Shown here piece by piece: positions 1-6,410 of a DNA stretch of 8,899 nucleotides. This DNA comes from Candidatus Corynebacterium faecipullorum (GTDB taxonomy: Bacteria > Actinomycetota > Actinomycetes > Mycobacteriales > Mycobacteriaceae). The stretch's first letter is position 1; every line of letters starts with the position of its first letter. Position numbers and translations under genes: made by a program. The stretch is taken from contig DXEO01000004.1 in assembly GCA_019114925.1 (NCBI GenBank), positions 1 through 8,899 of the forward strand, in the 5' to 3' direction. The notes below the pieces were generated by a model. That model saw only the letters and a program-made list of their open reading frames with translations. It had not been told where the DNA came from and did no database searches.

Positions 1-1530
1 ATCGGCAAGTGCGATGCACCATGCATTGGCCGAGTCAGCCCCGAGGAACACCGCGAGACGGTCAACCAGCTGATCAGCTTCATGAATGGCAACACCGCGC
101 CCGTGCGCAAGAGGGTGACCCAGCGCATGGAAGAGGCAGCAGAGAACTTGGAGTTCGAGCTGGCAGCGCGCCTGCGCGATGACCTTGGCGCGATAGACAA
201 GCTGATGGAGCAGCAGGCCGTCGTCCTGCCAGACGGCACGGATGCAGACCTCATCGCGTTTAGCTCGGATGAGCTGGAGGCGGCCGTGCAGATCTTCCAT
301 GTGCGTGCGGGCCGTATCCGTGGACAGCGTGGTTGGGTAGTCGAGCGCTCTGGTGATCAGGCAACGACAGGCGTGGTTGAGGAAGGCCAAGCAGACCCGG
401 GTTTGCCGGCACTGATCCAGAATTTCCTCATCCAGTTCTATTCGGATGCCGTCGAGCGTCAGCGCCAAGAGGCTGCCGAGGACGCCACGTTGGAGCGCAG
501 GGGAGTGGACCAAGAATCCCATGCCGAAACGCGGCAGGGTAACGCCATTCCTCGCGAGATTCTGGTCCAAGCGCTGCCGGAGGAAGCCGACGAGGTGAAG
601 ATAGTTCTGGAGGAACTGCGGGGCGCTCAAATTGATGTACGGGTACCACAACGCGGCGACAAGCGCGCCTTGCTGGAGACCGTCGAAAAGAATGCGAAGG
701 AGCAGCTGAAACAGCACAAGCTCAAACGCGTGGGCGATCTGACCGCCCGGTCCGCAGCACTTCAGGAGCTGCAGGAGGCGCTGGGCATGGATTCCGCGCC
801 GCTGCGCATCGAATGTACGGATATCTCGCATATTCAAGGTACCGATGTCGTGGCCTCCTTGGTGGTCTTCGAGGATGGTTTGCCCCGCAAGTCGGATTAC
901 CGCCGCTACCGCATCAAGGAGGCGGCGGGGGATGGACGCTCCAATGATGTCGGTTCCATCGCTGAGGTGACTCGCCGCCGCTTCAAACACCACCACGATG
1001 ACAAGCGCGCGGTGCCGGATGAGGAACTGGAGAACACTACTTTCGCCGAGGAGATGGTGCGCGAAGAGGCAGCGAGCCAGACCAAACGCAGTTCCTACCC
1101 ACCGCAGCTCTTCATCGTGGATGGAGGCGCACCGCAGGTGGCTGCGGCGCAGGCAGTTTTCGATGAACTCGGCATCGTGGACGTAACACTCATCGGTCTA
1201 GCTAAGCGCCTAGAAGAGGTGTGGGTGCCTGGTGATGATGAACCGGTGATTTTGCCGCGCAATTCTCAGGCGCTCTTCTTGCTCCAGCACCTTCGTGACG
1301 AAGCCCACCGCGTCGCCATTTCCTATCACCGCCAGCAGCGCTCGAAGCGAATGCGCTCATCGGTTCTTGATGCGATACCAGGCCTGGGACCCCAGCGCCG
1401 CACTGACCTGGTCAAACACTTCGGATCGGTGAAGAAGCTCAAAGAAGCCAGCGTGGAAGAGATCGCTGAGGTCAAGGGGTTCGGCCCGAAATTAGCGCAA
1501 ACAGTATTTGATCATCTTCACGCCTCCTAA
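1..1530 (+). CDS. uvrC: UvrABC excinuclease subunit C, C-terminal part (5' truncated by window edge)
   Basis: UvrC makes the two incisions flanking a DNA lesion in nucleotide excision repair, in the cytoplasm with UvrB. The reading frame is open from base 1, so the gene starts upstream; 509 residues are visible and the N-terminal GIY-YIG nuclease domain is missing. The first visible codons read IGKCDAPCIGR. These two cysteines (visible residues 4 and 8) match the last two of the four that bind an Fe-S cluster in E. coli UvrC. A UVR (UvrB-binding) helix pair follows at about 37-75. The RNase H-like endonuclease domain shows TDISH (Asp at about 274), VDGG (Asp at about 374) and the RDEAHR histidine at about 436. 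Tandem helix-hairpin-helix motifs lie at about 459-505 (IPGLGP, VKGFGP). A charged insert of about 40 residues (about 329-368, with HHHDD) separates the first two catalytic aspartates. Lysine codons are mixed AAA/AAG, unlike the glycolytic genes. The internal ATG at 82 is not the start. Confidence 0.96.
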   Translation: MGKCDAPCIGRVSPEEHRETVNQLISFMNGNTAPVRKRVTQRMEEAAENLEFELAARLRDDLGAIDKLMEQQAVVLPDGTDADLIAFSSDELEAAVQIFHVRAGRIRGQRGWVVERSGDQATTGVVEEGQADPGLPALIQNFLIQFYSDAVERQRQEAAEDATLERRGVDQESHAETRQGNAIPREILVQALPEEADEVKIVLEELRGAQIDVRVPQRGDKRALLETVEKNAKEQLKQHKLKRVGDLTARSAALQELQEALGMDSAPLRIECTDISHIQGTDVVASLVVFEDGLPRKSDYRRYRIKEAAGDGRSNDVGSIAEVTRRRFKHHHDDKRAVPDEELENTTFAEEMVREEAASQTKRSSYPPQLFIVDGGAPQVAAAQAVFDELGIVDVTLIGLAKRLEEVWVPGDDEPVILPRNSQALFLLQHLRDEAHRVAISYHRQQRSKRMRSSVLDAIPGLGPQRRTDLVKHFGSVKKLKEASVEEIAEVKGFGPKLAQTVFDHLHAS

Positions 1531-1576
1531 GAAGGCTTGTCTCTTGAGATAGTTTGCCACCGAATCTTCTGAATAA

Positions 1577-2467
1577 GTGGTAAGAATGGAAGCCATGACG
1601 CTGTTTGATTCCCCACCCATTTTGATCACCGGCATGTCAGGCGGAGGCCTGACGTCGGCGGCTAAAGTGCTGGAGGATAAAGGCTATTACGTAGCCCATA
1701 ACATCCCGCCCAAGGCAATCGTTGACTTGCTCAAACTGTGCGCGAGCCCGGAGTCTCCGGTAAGCAAAATCGCCGCGGTGACTGATGTACGCTCCCGCTT
1801 ATTCCCGGGTTCCTTGGCGGAAACCCTTGATGAATTAGAACAGCTAGATATGAAGCCGACGCTGCTCTTCCTCGATGCACGCGATGACGTCCTGATTCGC
1901 CGGTTCGACTCAGTGCGGCGTACACACCCCCTGCAGGACGGGGAAACCCTCAAGGCGGGTATTCAGCGCGAGCGTGCAGCAGTGCAGGCCATCCGGGAAC
2001 GCGCGGATATCATCATCGACACGACCAATCTCTCCGTTCATGACCTGCGCCGCGCGATCGAGGCCTCGTTCGGCGAGATGGGCCATGAACTGCAGCACGT
2101 CACGTTAGAGTCCTTCGGCTTCAAGCATGGCTCCCCGCGTGATGCAGATCTTGTCGTCGATGTCCGCTTCCTTCCCAATCCTTATTGGGTGCCCGAATTG
2201 CTGGGCTACCGTGGGACTGATGAACCGGTCGCAGACTACGTCCTTTCTCAGGACGCCGCTGAACCCTTCATCGATCACTTCATCACCATGTTTGATTCGA
2301 TGCTTGCCGGCTATCGGCACGAGGGCAAGAACTTCATCACCGTAGGCATCGGGTGTACCGGTGGACATCACCGATCCGTGGCGGTTACGGAGGAGATTGC
2401 TCGCCGTCTCAGGGAACGCGGGAATCTGGATGTGAGCACATTGCACCGGGACATCGCCCGGGATTAG
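1577..2467 (+). CDS. rapZ: RapZ (YvcJ) family nucleotide-binding regulatory protein with altered P-loop
   Basis: RapZ/YvcJ proteins have an N-terminal P-loop domain and a C-terminal domain. In E. coli RapZ is an RNA-binding adaptor controlling GlmS level; B. subtilis YvcJ binds and hydrolyses nucleotide. The actinobacterial role is poorly defined. The 296 residues are close to family length. Residues 15-42 hold the P-loop strand, ILITGMSGGGLTSAAKVLED. The usual GK[ST] lysine is Leu25, so the Walker A motif is degenerate. A Walker B-like LLFLDA lies at 96-101, followed by RRFDSVRRTHPL. The C-terminal signatures are well kept: ESFGFKHGSPRDADLVVDVR (178-197), FLPNPY (198-203) and GCTGGHHRS (259-267). 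The start is uncertain: GTG at 1577, ATG at 1586 or ATG at 1595 would all work, and none has a convincing Shine-Dalgarno. The gene lies 46 bases after uvrC and 57 before yvcK, in the conserved rapZ-yvcK-whiA cluster. Confidence 0.93.
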   Translation: MVRMEAMTLFDSPPILITGMSGGGLTSAAKVLEDKGYYVAHNIPPKAIVDLLKLCASPESPVSKIAAVTDVRSRLFPGSLAETLDELEQLDMKPTLLFLDARDDVLIRRFDSVRRTHPLQDGETLKAGIQRERAAVQAIRERADIIIDTTNLSVHDLRRAIEASFGEMGHELQHVTLESFGFKHGSPRDADLVVDVRFLPNPYWVPELLGYRGTDEPVADYVLSQDAAEPFIDHFITMFDSMLAGYRHEGKNFITVGIGCTGGHHRSVAVTEEIARRLRERGNLDVSTLHRDIARD

Positions 2468-2514
2468 GTGCGTTAAGATAACATTTCATTCCCTGCACTC
2501 GGATGACCGAAAGC

Positions 2515-2520
2515 TAGTAT
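2515..2520 (+). promoter_or_regulatory. Candidate -10 box for yvcK (TAGTAT)
   Basis: TAGTAT fits the corynebacterial TANNNT -10 pattern and lies 4 bases before the GTG at 2525, with no Shine-Dalgarno between them. Transcription would start at or just inside the first codons. That implies leaderless translation from 2525 or a short leader before ATG 2546. TAAGAT at 2474-2479 is a second -10-like hexamer. No good -35 is visible for either. Confidence 0.35.
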
Positions 2521-2524
2521 TCTC

Positions 2525-3544
2525 GTGACGTCTCTCCCTACCCACATGGCTAGCCTGGGCGGCGGCCATGGTCTTTATCAAACACTCCTGGCTGCGCGCC
2601 GTACTGGCGCGGAAGCAATCTCTGCCATTGTCACCGTGGCCGATGACGGCGGTTCTTCCGGGCGGCTGCGCCGCGAGATGGACATCATTCCGCCGGGTGA
2701 TTTGCGCATGGCACTTGCCGCTTTGTCGAGCGACTCAGAGGAAGGCCAGATGTGGGCCTCAACGCTGCAGCACCGCTTCCAAAGCACCGGAGCCATGGCC
2801 GGCCACGCGGTGGGTAATCTCCTCATTGCCGGACTCACTGAGGTCTTGGGGGACTTCCAAGCGGCGCTTGATGCGGTGGGACGGCTAACGCAGTCAGCGG
2901 GGCGTGTGCTGCCGGCTGTGAATCTGCCGCTCGATATCGAAGCGGACGTGGCCGGGCTTGACGACGACCCCCGCATCATGCGCTCCGTCCGCGGCCAGGT
3001 CGCCGTCGCGTCCACTGTGGGGCAAGTGCGCCGCGTGCGCATCATCCCGGAGAAGCCTCAGGCCAATCCGGAAGCCATCGTAGCCTTGCGCGACGCGGAC
3101 CTCATCACCTTGGGCCCTGGTTCGTGGTTTAGCTCTGTGCTTCCGCATGTCCTCGTGCCGGAGATTGTCAACGCAATTACGGCCTCGGATGCGCTTCGCG
3201 TTGTGGTACTTAACCTTTCCGCTGAACCAGGGGAGACCCAGGGCTTTTCAGCTGAGCGTCACCTGCACGTCTTAGCGCAGCATGCGCCGAACCTGCGGGT
3301 AGACAAAGTAATCGTTGACGGTTCTGGCCTTCCGAATGAGTCGGAACGAGTCTTCGTGCAGCGTGCGGCAAGCGTGCTCGGTGCTACGGCGGTCTTCCGC
3401 GATGTGTGCCAGGCCGATGAGAACGGAAATACTCTTAACAAGCATTGCCCAGACAAGCTCTCGCAGGTTCTGACTGAGCTTTATTCCGACTACGCCACTC
3501 AGCGTGACTCCTCAGCGGGTGCCCCGGGCGCTCACCGTGGCTAA
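2525..3544 (+). CDS. yvcK: YvcK/CuvA family (gluconeogenesis factor) protein
   Basis: This belongs to the YvcK/CofD-like superfamily of cytoplasmic proteins. Members bind UDP-sugars in B. subtilis and mycobacteria (CuvA) and are needed for normal cell wall and shape during growth on gluconeogenic carbon. The 339 residues fit the family. Conserved blocks in order: SLGGGHGL (10-17), the nucleotide-binding glycine loop; VTVADDGGSSGRLRRE (36-51); PPGDLRMALAAL (56-67); GHAVGNLLIAGL (93-104); ITLGPGSWFSSVLP (194-207); and LNLSAEPGETQGFSAERHL (229-247). The tail after about 322 (Q/S/A/G-rich) looks disordered. The frame allows GTG 2525 or ATG 2546 (residue 8, immediately before ASLGGG). Neither has a Shine-Dalgarno, and the nearby -10-like TAGTAT suggests leaderless or near-leaderless translation. 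The gene lies between rapZ and whiA as in most actinobacteria and firmicutes. Confidence 0.94.
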   Translation: MTSLPTHMASLGGGHGLYQTLLAARRTGAEAISAIVTVADDGGSSGRLRREMDIIPPGDLRMALAALSSDSEEGQMWASTLQHRFQSTGAMAGHAVGNLLIAGLTEVLGDFQAALDAVGRLTQSAGRVLPAVNLPLDIEADVAGLDDDPRIMRSVRGQVAVASTVGQVRRVRIIPEKPQANPEAIVALRDADLITLGPGSWFSSVLPHVLVPEIVNAITASDALRVVVLNLSAEPGETQGFSAERHLHVLAQHAPNLRVDKVIVDGSGLPNESERVFVQRAASVLGATAVFRDVCQADENGNTLNKHCPDKLSQVLTELYSDYATQRDSSAGAPGAHRG

Positions 3545-3552
3545 GTGCGCGA

Positions 3553-3558
3553 TAGACT
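3553..3558 (+). promoter_or_regulatory. Candidate -10 box for whiA (TAGACT)
   Basis: TAGACT lies 9 bases after the yvcK stop and matches TANNNT. It would give a transcript start near 3565 and a leader of about 145 bases before whiA. No convincing -35 is visible because the upstream bases belong to the yvcK coding end. Read-through from yvcK is an equally good explanation for whiA expression. Confidence 0.25.
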
Positions 3559-3600
3559 AAGTGGCATTCATCGCTCACTGCGACGTCACTGCGCTTTACA

Positions 3601-3686
3601 GGTGCGGTAGTGCGTGCTGTAGGCACGAGCTCAAGGTCCTTCTGAGCTCAGTTGCACCGCTGCTGGTTTCTGCGGTGAGCTACACC
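3601..3686 (+). other. Hairpin-rich leader upstream of whiA
   Basis: The yvcK-whiA spacer contains several inverted repeats in a row. GTGC 3614-3617 pairs with GCAC 3623-3626. It is directly followed by GAGCTCA 3627-3633 pairing with TGAGCTC 3643-3649 around a 9-base loop. GGTG 3674-3677 pairs with CACC 3683-3686. An outer pairing GGTGC 3601-3605 with GCACC 3654-3658 would enclose the first two. No U-tract follows, so this is not a simple terminator. It may be a structured leader or a protein-binding region; function is unknown. Confidence 0.4.
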
Positions 3687-3694
3687 AAGAGTTG

Positions 3695-3704
3695 AAAGGG
3701 GAGG
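3695..3704 (+). promoter_or_regulatory. Strong Shine-Dalgarno fixing the whiA GTG start
   Basis: AAAGGGGAGG ends 6 bases before GTG 3711. It is the longest purine-rich ribosome site in the regulatory half of the window and decides the start codon of whiA. Confidence 0.8.
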
Positions 3705-3710
3705 CACGAG

Positions 3711-4700
3711 GTGTCTGCGTCATTGACCGATCAGGTCAAGGAGGAACTTACGGCGGTGTCCGTACCGCGCCAGTCCGCTCGTGCGGCGGAGGTTGCCGCG
3801 ATCCTCAGGTTTGCCGGCGTACTTCACATCACCGGAGATCGAGTGATGTACGAGGTCGAATTGGAATCGAAGAGCGTAGCGACTCGCCTGGTCACCGCAC
3901 TTGATGAGCTGTATTCGATCCCTGCCAGCACCCATGTAGCAGGCCCCGCCGCATCCTCTAAAAAGAATAGGGTGCAGGTGCGAATCACTACCGGGGCTAA
4001 GGAGTTGACTAGGCGTCTGGGGCTGGTGACTCGCTCGGGGCACCCAGTCGTGGGCTTGCCGCCGCAAGTCATCTCCGGCTCTGTTGCGGATAACGAAGCG
4101 GCTTGGCGCGGTGCCTTTTTGGCGCAAGGTTCGCTCACCGAACCGGGCCGGTCTTCAGCACTGGAAGTGACTTGTCCTTGCCAAGAGGCAGCACTCGCTC
4201 TCGTAGGCTGCGCGCGTCGTTTGGGTGTGGTGGCGAAAACTAAGGAGACACGCGGGGCCGACCGTGTCGTGGTGCGTGATGGCGATGCCATTGGCGCGTT
4301 GCTGACCAGGATGGGTGCACAAGAGACGCGGCTGACGTGGGAGAAGAAGCGAATCCAGCGCGAAGCCCACGATACCTCCCGCCGCCTAGACAATTTCGAT
4401 GACGCTAATTTGCGTCGTTCCGCTCGGGCGGCAGTAACAGCTGCCGCTCGCGTCGAACGGGCCATGGTCATCTTGGGGGATGACGTTCCGGAGCACCTTG
4501 CGGACGCCGGCCGCCTACGCGTGCAGCACCGCGAAGCTTCCTTGGAGGAGCTCGGACGCTTGGCTGATCCGCCAATGACCAAGGACGCGGTGGCTGGTCG
4601 TATTCGCCGGCTGCTTTCTATGGCAGATAAGCGCGCGAAGGAACTTGGTGTTCCGGATACGACGAAGGCAGTGACAGAGGAACTTTTTGAGGATTCCTAG
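3711..4700 (+). CDS. whiA: WhiA family DNA-binding transcriptional regulator
   Basis: WhiA is a DNA-binding protein fusing a degenerate LAGLIDADG homing-endonuclease-like domain to a C-terminal helix-turn-helix. In Streptomyces it works with WhiB to control sporulation genes. In non-sporulating relatives its role is less clear and probably concerns growth and division. The 329 residues are normal for the family. The N-terminus (SLTDQVKEELTAV, 4-16) is typical. The LAGLIDADG relic is at about 135-145 (AFLAQGSLTEP). The linker NFDDANLRRSARAAVTAA is at 228-245. The HTH spans about 277-306 (SLEELGRLADPPMTKDAVAGR). The GTG start is supported by a strong Shine-Dalgarno. The gene closes the rapZ-yvcK-whiA block and is followed at once by a strong terminator. 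Confidence 0.96.
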   Translation: MSASLTDQVKEELTAVSVPRQSARAAEVAAILRFAGVLHITGDRVMYEVELESKSVATRLVTALDELYSIPASTHVAGPAASSKKNRVQVRITTGAKELTRRLGLVTRSGHPVVGLPPQVISGSVADNEAAWRGAFLAQGSLTEPGRSSALEVTCPCQEAALALVGCARRLGVVAKTKETRGADRVVVRDGDAIGALLTRMGAQETRLTWEKKRIQREAHDTSRRLDNFDDANLRRSARAAVTAAARVERAMVILGDDVPEHLADAGRLRVQHREASLEELGRLADPPMTKDAVAGRIRRLLSMADKRAKELGVPDTTKAVTEELFEDS

Positions 4701-4712
4701 TCTCGCGTCTTA

Positions 4713-4777
4713 GCCCCAAATGCAGTCGAATGTTGTGCCCGTTCGGGCACCGCAGCGGCGGTTTGGGGCAATTTTTT
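4713..4777 (+). terminator. Branched Rho-independent terminator after whiA
   Basis: The outer stem GCCCCAAA (4713-4720) pairs with TTTGGGGC (4762-4769) and is followed by AATTTTTT. Inside lies a second hairpin, GTGCCC (4735-4740) with GGGCAC (4745-4750), loop GTTC. The stem-in-stem plus T-run lies 13 bases after the whiA stop and should end transcription of the uvrC/rapZ/yvcK/whiA block. Confidence 0.85.
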
Positions 4778-4849
4778 GGATATAGATAGCGAGTTTGTGA
4801 CCGTCAACAGCCGGTTTATTTTTGGATTCACCCGCTCTTTTTTGCTTTA

Positions 4850-4863
4850 GTGAGATATCCCAC
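4850..4863. promoter_or_regulatory. Near-perfect palindrome, possible operator upstream of gap
   Basis: GTGAGATATCCCAC is a 14-base dyad with a single mismatched pair (A4853 against C4860). It resembles a transcription-factor site more than an RNA hairpin because it has no loop. It partly resembles the GlxR (CRP-type) consensus TGTGA-N6-TCACA but differs from it at three half-site positions, so that assignment is weak. Confidence 0.4.
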
Positions 4864-4925
4864 CTTGCCCTCTTCGGGACCAACACAATCCCACATAAAC
4901 GGGCATATCTGCAGGTGTATGGGAT
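4857..4925. repeat. Three ATCCCAC-type 7-mers at exact 31-base intervals
   Basis: ATCCCAC occurs at 4857-4863 and 4888-4894. The inverted form ATGGGAT lies at 4919-4925. The starts are exactly 31 bases apart, close to three helical turns. The second and third copies also form the inverted repeat CAATCCCA (4886-4893) / TGGGATTG (4920-4927). Helical phasing upstream of a promoter suggests regulator binding; this is inference. Confidence 0.4.
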
Positions 4926-5039
4926 TGGGGGATCTTTTTAAATAACAAGCGGCCCATCTAGTGTACGCCCTTTTTCTCTTTCGTGCGAGCACCCTCGTTG
5001 CTAGCCCGAAGGCACACTGCAGGATGCACAATCTGTGGG

Positions 5040-5045
5040 TACTAT
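5040..5045 (+). promoter_or_regulatory. Candidate -10 box of the gap promoter (TACTAT)
   Basis: TACTAT, preceded by TGTGGG, is the best TANNNT match in the gap upstream region. It would give a transcript start near 5052 and a leader of about 140 bases. The -35 region (around 5017-5022, CTGCAG) is poor, as is common in corynebacteria. Alternatives are TAGTGT at 4959-4964 and the TATAAA-like stretch near 5126. Confidence 0.4.
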
Positions 5046-5178
5046 CGGCCGTGTTGGGAAAACCGCCGAGCACGTCACAGAAGTGGCAGGGGCAACGGTG
5101 CCGCAAGAACGGTCCACCGCACTGCCTATAAAGACAAAGTCTCGGAAGCCCCCACGATAGAACTTCACTCGATTATTT

Positions 5179-5184
5179 GAGGAG
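5179..5184 (+). promoter_or_regulatory. Shine-Dalgarno fixing the gap GTG start
   Basis: GAGGAG ends 8 bases before GTG 5193. The protein from this GTG begins TIRVGINGFGRIGR, exactly where GAPDH proteins begin, so the GTG is the true start despite the gene's evident high expression. Confidence 0.85.
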
Positions 5185-5192
5185 ACATTACA

Positions 5193-6200
5193 GTGACCAT
5201 TCGCGTAGGTATCAACGGATTTGGCCGCATCGGCCGCAACTTCTTCCGTGCAGTCGCACAGGGCAACAATGACCTCGAGGTTGTTGCGGTCAACGACCTG
5301 ACCGACAACGCAACCCTGGCAAACCTGCTCAAGTACGACTCGGTTCTGGGCCGCTTCGACGGCGAGATCGAGCACGACGACGAGTCCATCACCGTCAACG
5401 GTCACAAGATTGCAGTCTCCGCAGAGCGCGATCCGAAGAACCTGAACTGGGGCGAGCACAACGTCGACATCGTCATCGAGTCCACCGGTTTCTTCACCGA
5501 TGGTGAGGCTGCTAAGGCTCACATCGAGGCCGGCGCCAAGAAGGTTATAATCTCTGCTCCGGGCAAGAACGTTGATGCAACCTTCGTCTACGGCGTGAAC
5601 TCCGATGAGTACGACGCTGAGAAGCACAACGTCATCTCCGCCGCATCCTGCACCACCAACTGCCTGGCACCGATGGCCAAGGTTCTGCATGAGAAGTTCG
5701 GTATTGAGAAGGGCCTGATGACCACCATTCACGCCTACACCGGTGACCAGCGCATCCAGGATGCTCCGCACCGCGACTTGCGCCGTGCCCGCGCCGCAGC
5801 CGTCAACATGGTTCCGACCTCCACTGGTGCAGCAAAGGCTGTTTCCCTGGTCCTTCCGGAGCTGGAGGGCAAGCTGGACGGTTACGCGATGCGTGTTCCA
5901 ACCATCACCGGTTCCGCCACCGACCTGACCTTCCAGGCATCCCGCGACGTCACCGCTGAGGAAATCAACGCTGCTATCAAGGAAGCCGCCACCGGCGAGT
6001 TCGGTGAGACCCTGGGCTACACCGAGGATCCGATTGTCTCCACCGACATCATCACCGATTCCCACGGCTGCATTTTCGATGCTGGCATGACCAAGGTTTC
6101 CAACGGCAACTTCGTCAAGGTCCTTGGCTGGTACGACAACGAGTGGGGCTACACCAACCAGCTCGTGCGCACCACCTCCCTGGTTGCCTCCAAGCTCTAA
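5193..6200 (+). CDS. gap: Glyceraldehyde-3-phosphate dehydrogenase, NAD-type, glycolytic
   Basis: The enzyme converts glyceraldehyde-3-phosphate, phosphate and NAD+ to 1,3-bisphosphoglycerate in the cytoplasm. The 335 residues are standard. The N-terminal Rossmann fold has INGFGRIGR (7-15) and VNDL with Asp35, the residue that typically favours NAD+ over NADP+. The catalytic motif ASCTTNC gives Cys153 as nucleophile. His180 in the TTIHAYTGDQR block is the usual base. The phosphate-binding region PTSTGAAKAV (208-217) and the C-terminal WYDNEWGY are intact. Every lysine codon I read is AAG, and GGC/GGT, ATC and AAC dominate, as expected for a very highly expressed corynebacterial gene. It is the first gene of the gap-pgk-tpi group. 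In C. glutamicum gap is transcribed both alone and together with the downstream genes. Confidence 0.98.
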   Translation: MTIRVGINGFGRIGRNFFRAVAQGNNDLEVVAVNDLTDNATLANLLKYDSVLGRFDGEIEHDDESITVNGHKIAVSAERDPKNLNWGEHNVDIVIESTGFFTDGEAAKAHIEAGAKKVIISAPGKNVDATFVYGVNSDEYDAEKHNVISAASCTTNCLAPMAKVLHEKFGIEKGLMTTIHAYTGDQRIQDAPHRDLRRARAAAVNMVPTSTGAAKAVSLVLPELEGKLDGYAMRVPTITGSATDLTFQASRDVTAEEINAAIKEAATGEFGETLGYTEDPIVSTDIITDSHGCIFDAGMTKVSNGNFVKVLGWYDNEWGYTNQLVRTTSLVASKL

Positions 6201-6221
6201 AGTTTCACCCTTTGAAATGAG

Positions 6222-6265
6222 CACAGCGAAGCAAGCTGTGATTGCCTGCGGAAGCCCCACAGGCT
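6222..6265 (+). other. Two small hairpins in the gap 3' region
   Basis: CACAGC (6222-6227) pairs with GCTGTG (6235-6240) around a 7-base loop. GCCTG (6244-6248) then pairs with CAGGC (6260-6264). They lie 20-65 bases after the gap stop, before the larger GC-rich hairpin. They lack U-tracts, so they are more likely 3'-end-protecting or processing structures than terminators. Confidence 0.4.
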
Positions 6266-6269
6266 AGAA

Positions 6270-6335
6270 ACCGGCCCACGCGCCGCGCCTACTATCTCTG
6301 AATACGTGGCGGGCGGCGGGCCGGTATTCGTCTTT
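6270..6335 (+). terminator. GC-rich hairpin, probable partial terminator between gap and pgk
   Basis: ACCGGCCC (6270-6277) pairs perfectly with GGGCCGGT (6318-6325). After a small bulge the stem continues, with GCCGC at 6282-6286 against GCGGC at 6313-6317, around a loop of about 20 bases. The following bases (ATTCGTCTTT) are only moderately T-rich. This fits a leaky terminator or RNA-stabilising end that lets gap be made in excess of pgk and tpiA. Confidence 0.5.
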
Positions 6336-6398
6336 AAGGAACGCTGACGCGATTTTCACAAACATTGCGAATCAGGTTCCGGCACACTTCTAGTTGAA

Positions 6399-6410
6399 TA
6401 GCATTAACCT
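6399..6410 (+). promoter_or_regulatory. Candidate pgk promoter (-10-like TAGCAT / TAACCT)
   Basis: TAGCAT (6399-6404) and TAACCT (6405-6410) both match TANNNT in a locally AT-rich stretch 34-45 bases before pgk. Either would give a leader of roughly 25-40 bases ending in the ribosome site. No clear -35 is visible. Confidence 0.3.

Larger units (their letters stand above)
4778..5178 (+). other. Long non-coding region upstream of gap
   Basis: About 400 bases without a credible gene separate the whiA terminator from the gap ribosome site. The first half is T-rich, with runs near 4819-4823, 4838-4843, 4935-4939 and 4971-4975, and the repeat TTTTTGGAT at 4773 and 4819. It also holds the evenly spaced ATCCCAC-type 7-mers and the 4850-4863 palindrome listed separately. 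The second half (from about 4980) is GC-richer and carries -10-like sequences. In C. glutamicum the gap upstream region is a target of several carbon-responsive regulators (RamA, SugR, GlxR). I could not match any exact known site with confidence. Short open frames here on either strand look non-coding. Confidence 0.7.

Noticed and set aside
82..84. ATG 82 as the uvrC start
   Set aside because: The frame is open upstream to base 1 and encodes the conserved cysteine motif IGKCDAPCIGR, so the gene begins outside the window.
1531..1576. Terminator between uvrC and rapZ
   Set aside because: Only TCTCTTGAGA, with a two-base loop, is present and no T-run follows; the 46-base gap fits read-through.
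3824..4582. 252-codon open frame on the minus strand opposite whiA
   Set aside because: The protein is S/R/A/P rich without domain features; the WhiA frame fully explains the region.
4793..4812. TTTGTGACCGTCAACAG as a GlxR (CRP-type) site
   Set aside because: Only the left half TGTGA matches; the right half at the required distance does not resemble TCACA.
4828..5106. 92-codon minus-strand open frame in the gap upstream region
   Set aside because: The composition (many Cys, Arg, Trp) is unlike a real protein, there is no convincing ribosome site, and it overlaps apparent regulatory sequence.
4983..5180. 65-codon plus-strand open frame ending just before gap
   Set aside because: There is no Shine-Dalgarno and the composition is Arg/Ala/Cys-rich; it is most likely chance within the gap leader.
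5001..6260. 419-codon open frame on the minus strand opposite gap
   Set aside because: It is a shadow of the strongly biased gap codons. The predicted protein is low-complexity (G, V, D and L rich) with no recognisable domain, and the + strand gap is unambiguous.
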